Shown here piece after piece: positions 14,498 through 17,273 of a DNA stretch of 17,273 nt. The position numbers and the translations under genes are program-made. The stretch comes from Bacillota bacterium (GTDB lineage: Bacteria; Bacillota; Bacilli; Bacillales_B; DSM-18226), in the NCBI GenBank assembly GCA_021821235.1, contig JAKACS010000005.1, positions 1 to 17,273 on the forward strand, written 5' to 3'. How positions within the stretch are numbered: position 1 is the stretch's first letter; every line of letters starts with the position of its first letter. Below the pieces are notes generated by a model. It saw only the letters and a program-made list of their open reading frames with translations. It was not told the DNA's origin and did not search any database.

Positions 14498-15655
14498 TTA
14501 TTTTCCCTTTAACCAAAAAGGATTTTTCTCACTTCCTGGTCTTTTAATATGCAGATGAACATCAATCGTAACGTTCACTTTTTCTGCGTAAATAGAATCC
14601 CAGCTCTTTTGGGCCATCTTCCATACTTTAGGCTTATACCACGACAAATAGGCTCCTAACTGAAATACATCGGCCTTTTTTCGTTGTGATGCCTTAAATG
14701 CTTCGATTATTCTACTCTTTATTTCGCCTTCTGCCTTTTTTTCCAGCAACCGAATCATGCGCGGATCGGTTAGATTTAGATTCGATTCTGATTCCAACAC
14801 ATCATCTTCCGCATTGATTAAAATATGAAAGGAATACGGTTGGTTTTTGGCTGGGCGAATTTTCGTGTTCGATTTTAATACCATTAAGCTTATCGGCTTT
14901 TTGTCAGTTGGAGAAGCTAATGAAACTCCGGCATTTTCCATCCGATTTTTCATCCATAACGCACCGCGCCCTTTCCTTTGGTTCAGCTTCCCGACCATTT
15001 TAAAATTTTTAAATAGAGCCATCCCTCCCGTTCCACCCCCCCACGATTTATTATTTTTTTCATTCACCATTTTTTCCTTTCCGATCGTTAATAAACCAAC
15101 AATCATATCACCATTTTCTGTTTCAACAAAATCCTTAACCGTGGTATTTATCGTATTGTTTTTCTGGGTGAATTCATGAATCACTTCCGAAGGGAATCGT
15201 TCAAACACTGGTGTCAAATGGGCAACATCCTTTGCTTTCCCAGGAGCTACCAATATCGAATTCCGTATATTAAAGGTCGGATCGCGGATACCAAATTCAA
15301 GGATCTGCTCAATTCCGTGCTTGGCCATTTCCTCTCCGACAACGACCACCCTTGTATGCCCCCAACTAATTGTACGGGGCAAGTCGACCTGAATTTTTCG
15401 GTAAACCTCGGCTAAATTAGTCCCTTTTTTCGACACAGATGCATACGGGTTGCCAATTGGGGTGGAACCGCCGACATTTGTTGATGCAAGCCTGTTTGGT
15501 AATGGGAAGGCTAAGGTTAATTCGATTTTCCCGTCTTTCGTTTTGTCGACAAAAAATCCGTATACAAAGGCGCGGTCATTTACTTCTACCCGAGACCAGC
15601 AGCCAGATAAAAAAAAGGTATGAATGACGAGTAACCAGATTAACCCTTTTTTCAA
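14498..15655 (-). CDS. Spore germinant receptor C subunit (Ger(x)C family lipoprotein)
   Basis: A 385-aa lipoprotein of the GerAC/GerKC family. The signal peptide MKKGLIWLLVIHTFFLSGC carries a lipobox LSGC with the lipidated Cys19, followed by the family-typical WSRVEVNDRAFVYGFFVD. The mature protein would sit on the outer face of the inner spore membrane with the A and B subunits. It starts with TTG, its first base lying just before the gerA stop (TTGA overlap), with AGGGTGAGG upstream. The overlap and the rare start codon suggest translational coupling to gerA. The last segment (HLHIKRPGSEKNPFW) resembles the usual C-terminal end of the family, and the length is normal. Confidence 0.9.
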   Translation of the reverse strand: MKKGLIWLLVIHTFFLSGCWSRVEVNDRAFVYGFFVDKTKDGKIELTLAFPLPNRLASTNVGGSTPIGNPYASVSKKGTNLAEVYRKIQVDLPRTISWGHTRVVVVGEEMAKHGIEQILEFGIRDPTFNIRNSILVAPGKAKDVAHLTPVFERFPSEVIHEFTQKNNTINTTVKDFVETENGDMIVGLLTIGKEKMVNEKNNKSWGGGTGGMALFKNFKMVGKLNQRKGRGALWMKNRMENAGVSLASPTDKKPISLMVLKSNTKIRPAKNQPYSFHILINAEDDVLESESNLNLTDPRMIRLLEKKAEGEIKSRIIEAFKASQRKKADVFQLGAYLSWYKPKVWKMAQKSWDSIYAEKVNVTIDVHLHIKRPGSEKNPFWLKGK

Positions 15656-17166
15656 TCTTCCTCACCCTCACTAAAACTCCTATGACTTGCACTTTGATTT
15701 AACGTCCACCATGGCGCCCGGATAAAAACGTCTTTTAAATTTTGAACCCTGAGTGGTGCGGTAGGAGCCAGATATGGCATGCCAAACGAGCGCAGACTGA
15801 CCATATGAATATAAATAAGCAGCATGCCGACCGTCAAACCAAATATTCCGAAAGATGCCGCTAGAAACATGACTGGGAAGCGCAGGAATCGAATCGTAAA
15901 AGCCAAGTCATAATGCGGTATGATAAAATTGGCAATTCCGGTCAGGGAAACAATAATCACCATTGGGGCCGAAATAATTCCTGCCTGAACGGCAGCCTGT
16001 CCAATGACCAAAGCACCCAGAATACTGATCGCCTGACCAATCGCTTTTGGCGTACGAATTCCTGCTTCCCGCAAACCTTCAAAGGCCATCTCCATCATAA
16101 ATGCTTCAACAAAGGCCGGAAATGGAACATTATCCCGAGCCGATGCCACGCTGATCAACAAGCTGGTCGGGATCATTTCCGGATGAAAAGTCGTTACTGC
16201 AATATAAACAGAGGGAAAAATCAGCGACGTTAATAAAAAGGCCATGCGAATCCACCGGATCCAGCTCGCCGAAAAATAGCGCTGATAATAATCCTCTGCC
16301 GATTGCAGAAACATATAAAAATTAACGGGCATGATGATGGGGATCGGCGTTCCATCGACAAAAATAACAACTCGTCCTTGTAAAAGCGCTGCTGCAGCAA
16401 CATCAGGCCGTTCCGTCTTCTCTATTTGCGGGAAAGGAGAAAAAGGATGATCCTCAATACATTCTTCCAAATAACTGCTATCCAATATCGCATCCATCTG
16501 GATCTGGCTTAAGCACTGTTTGACTTCATCGATCAGCTCCTGTTTACAAACCCCTTCGATATAGCTAATGACTACTTTTGTTTGTGTCAATTTACCGACC
16601 AGCAGCTGTTCCATTTTTAATGAAGGGGTTTTAATTCGACGACGGATTAACGTCAAATTGGTTGAAATGTCTTCTACAAAAGATTCTCTTGGTCCCCTTA
16701 TGACATTTTCGTTTGCGGGCTCACTAACAGCCCTTTTATCGAAGCTCATTACTGGAAATGCGAGCATTCTGCTTTCGCCATCAACGACAACCAATACATT
16801 CCCATCCAAAACACTTTGTACCGCTTTGCTCATGTCTGTTTGAACAGTGCTGGACATTGCACTTATTTGTTTCAAGTCAAGCAATTTGTAGAAGAATTCA
16901 GCTTTTGACGAAGCGAACCCATCCGCCAAGATGGGCTTTAAAATCGTTTCTTCAAATAAAGCCTGATCGATCATTCCTTGAAGGTATACAATCCCTAACC
17001 GAATTCCATTTGTAGTAAGATGGTGAAAATGCACATCTGAACATTGTTTCAAAGCATTTTTCAGCCAGCCCATTTGCTCTTGAAACTGAGCCCCTAAGTA
17101 TACAGGCTCAGTTGAATTCTTCCCCTCTACCGGCTGCTGCTTTTTGAAACGGGAAAAAAGCGACAT
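15652..17166 (-). CDS. Spore germinant receptor A subunit (GerA family)
   Basis: A 504-aa membrane protein, first gene of the receptor operon. A long soluble N-terminal domain (about 1-300) contains the GerA hallmark ENVIRGPRESFVEDISTNLTLIRRRI (153-178) and RPDVAAAALLQGRVVIFVDGTP (253-273). It is followed by several transmembrane segments (about 308-328, 380-415, 425-458) and a cytoplasmic C-terminal tail ending APWWTLNQ. The ATG has GGAGTGA upstream. Related operons are transcribed in the forespore by SigG. Only a weak SigG-like candidate is visible (TGTATT at 17220-17215, then AAAAATA about 17 bp on), in a very A/T-rich 55-bp leader. The germinant specificity is unknown. Confidence 0.92.
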   Translation of the reverse strand: MSLFSRFKKQQPVEGKNSTEPVYLGAQFQEQMGWLKNALKQCSDVHFHHLTTNGIRLGIVYLQGMIDQALFEETILKPILADGFASSKAEFFYKLLDLKQISAMSSTVQTDMSKAVQSVLDGNVLVVVDGESRMLAFPVMSFDKRAVSEPANENVIRGPRESFVEDISTNLTLIRRRIKTPSLKMEQLLVGKLTQTKVVISYIEGVCKQELIDEVKQCLSQIQMDAILDSSYLEECIEDHPFSPFPQIEKTERPDVAAAALLQGRVVIFVDGTPIPIIMPVNFYMFLQSAEDYYQRYFSASWIRWIRMAFLLTSLIFPSVYIAVTTFHPEMIPTSLLISVASARDNVPFPAFVEAFMMEMAFEGLREAGIRTPKAIGQAISILGALVIGQAAVQAGIISAPMVIIVSLTGIANFIIPHYDLAFTIRFLRFPVMFLAASFGIFGLTVGMLLIYIHMVSLRSFGMPYLAPTAPLRVQNLKDVFIRAPWWTLNQSASHRSFSEGEED

Positions 17167-17219
17167 GATTTTTCACTCCAAAGTTTTTCTTATTTTTCCT
17201 CAAAAAAAAAAAGAAATAC

Positions 17220-17266
17220 AAAAAAAGCAGATATCTCCATAATTTTCTGGAGTTATCTGCTTTTTT
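17220..17266. terminator. Bidirectional terminator upstream of the ger operon
   Basis: GCAGATATCTCCA (17227-17239) pairs with TGGAGTTATCTGC (17248-17260), 12 of 13 pairs, with A-run and T-run flanks extending the stem. On the minus strand it is followed by a U-tract and would end a gene lying to the right of the window. On the plus strand it has TTTTTT at 17261-17266. It isolates the ger operon from upstream transcription. Confidence 0.8.
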
Positions 17267-17273
17267 GGAGATG

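Noticed and set aside
14847..15627. Plus-strand open frames opposite gerC
   Set aside because: They mirror the coding strand of a clear lipoprotein gene and show no protein-like domain.

Overview
The window looks like chromosomal DNA of a Bacillaceae endospore-former that is a facultative anaerobe. The evidence is a complete GerA-type germinant-receptor operon, strong AGGAGG-type ribosome binding sites, AT-rich intergenic DNA with Rho-independent terminators, a fragment resembling a dispersed Bacillaceae intergenic repeat, and an oxygen-sensitive (class III) ribonucleotide reductase. Species cannot be named from this sequence alone. No tRNA, rRNA, insertion sequence, phage gene or CRISPR array was seen.

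Region 1 (1-4979) is a sucrose-utilisation locus. Sucrose-6-phosphate hydrolase, the PTS sucrose EIIBC and a LacI-type repressor lie on the minus strand in transcription order repressor, EIIBC, hydrolase. A separate glucose-type EIIA is divergent on the plus strand. EIIBC has no IIA domain, so the separate EIIA is the natural phosphoryl donor. Four near-identical 12-bp palindromes (GGAACCGGTTCC type) tie the locus together: three lie before EIIBC and one before EIIA. A 20/21-bp periodic repeat runs off the left edge.

Region 2 (4980-6272) holds a partial intergenic repeat, two terminators and a lone M20-family metallopeptidase/deacylase on the minus strand.

Region 3 (6454-13028) is the most notable part: an operon of five genes, nrdA-nrdB-flavodoxin-nrdD-nrdG, encoding an aerobic class I and an anaerobic class III ribonucleotide reductase. 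Its leader stacks two controls. A pair of NrdR-like boxes 32 bp apart covers the -35 and -10 of a promoter. A cobalamin riboswitch with a visible antiterminator/terminator switch follows. None of the enzymes encoded here needs B12, so the natural reading is that B12 shuts off the B12-independent reductases while a B12-dependent class II enzyme (NrdJ), encoded outside the window, takes over. The genes overlap or nearly touch, and NrdA and NrdD both lack a complete N-terminal ATP-cone.

Region 4 (13169-17273) is a four-gene germinant-receptor operon on the minus strand in the order gerA-gerC-small two-TM protein-gerB, convergent with the nrd operon. A strong bidirectional terminator hairpin sits just upstream of it at the right edge.
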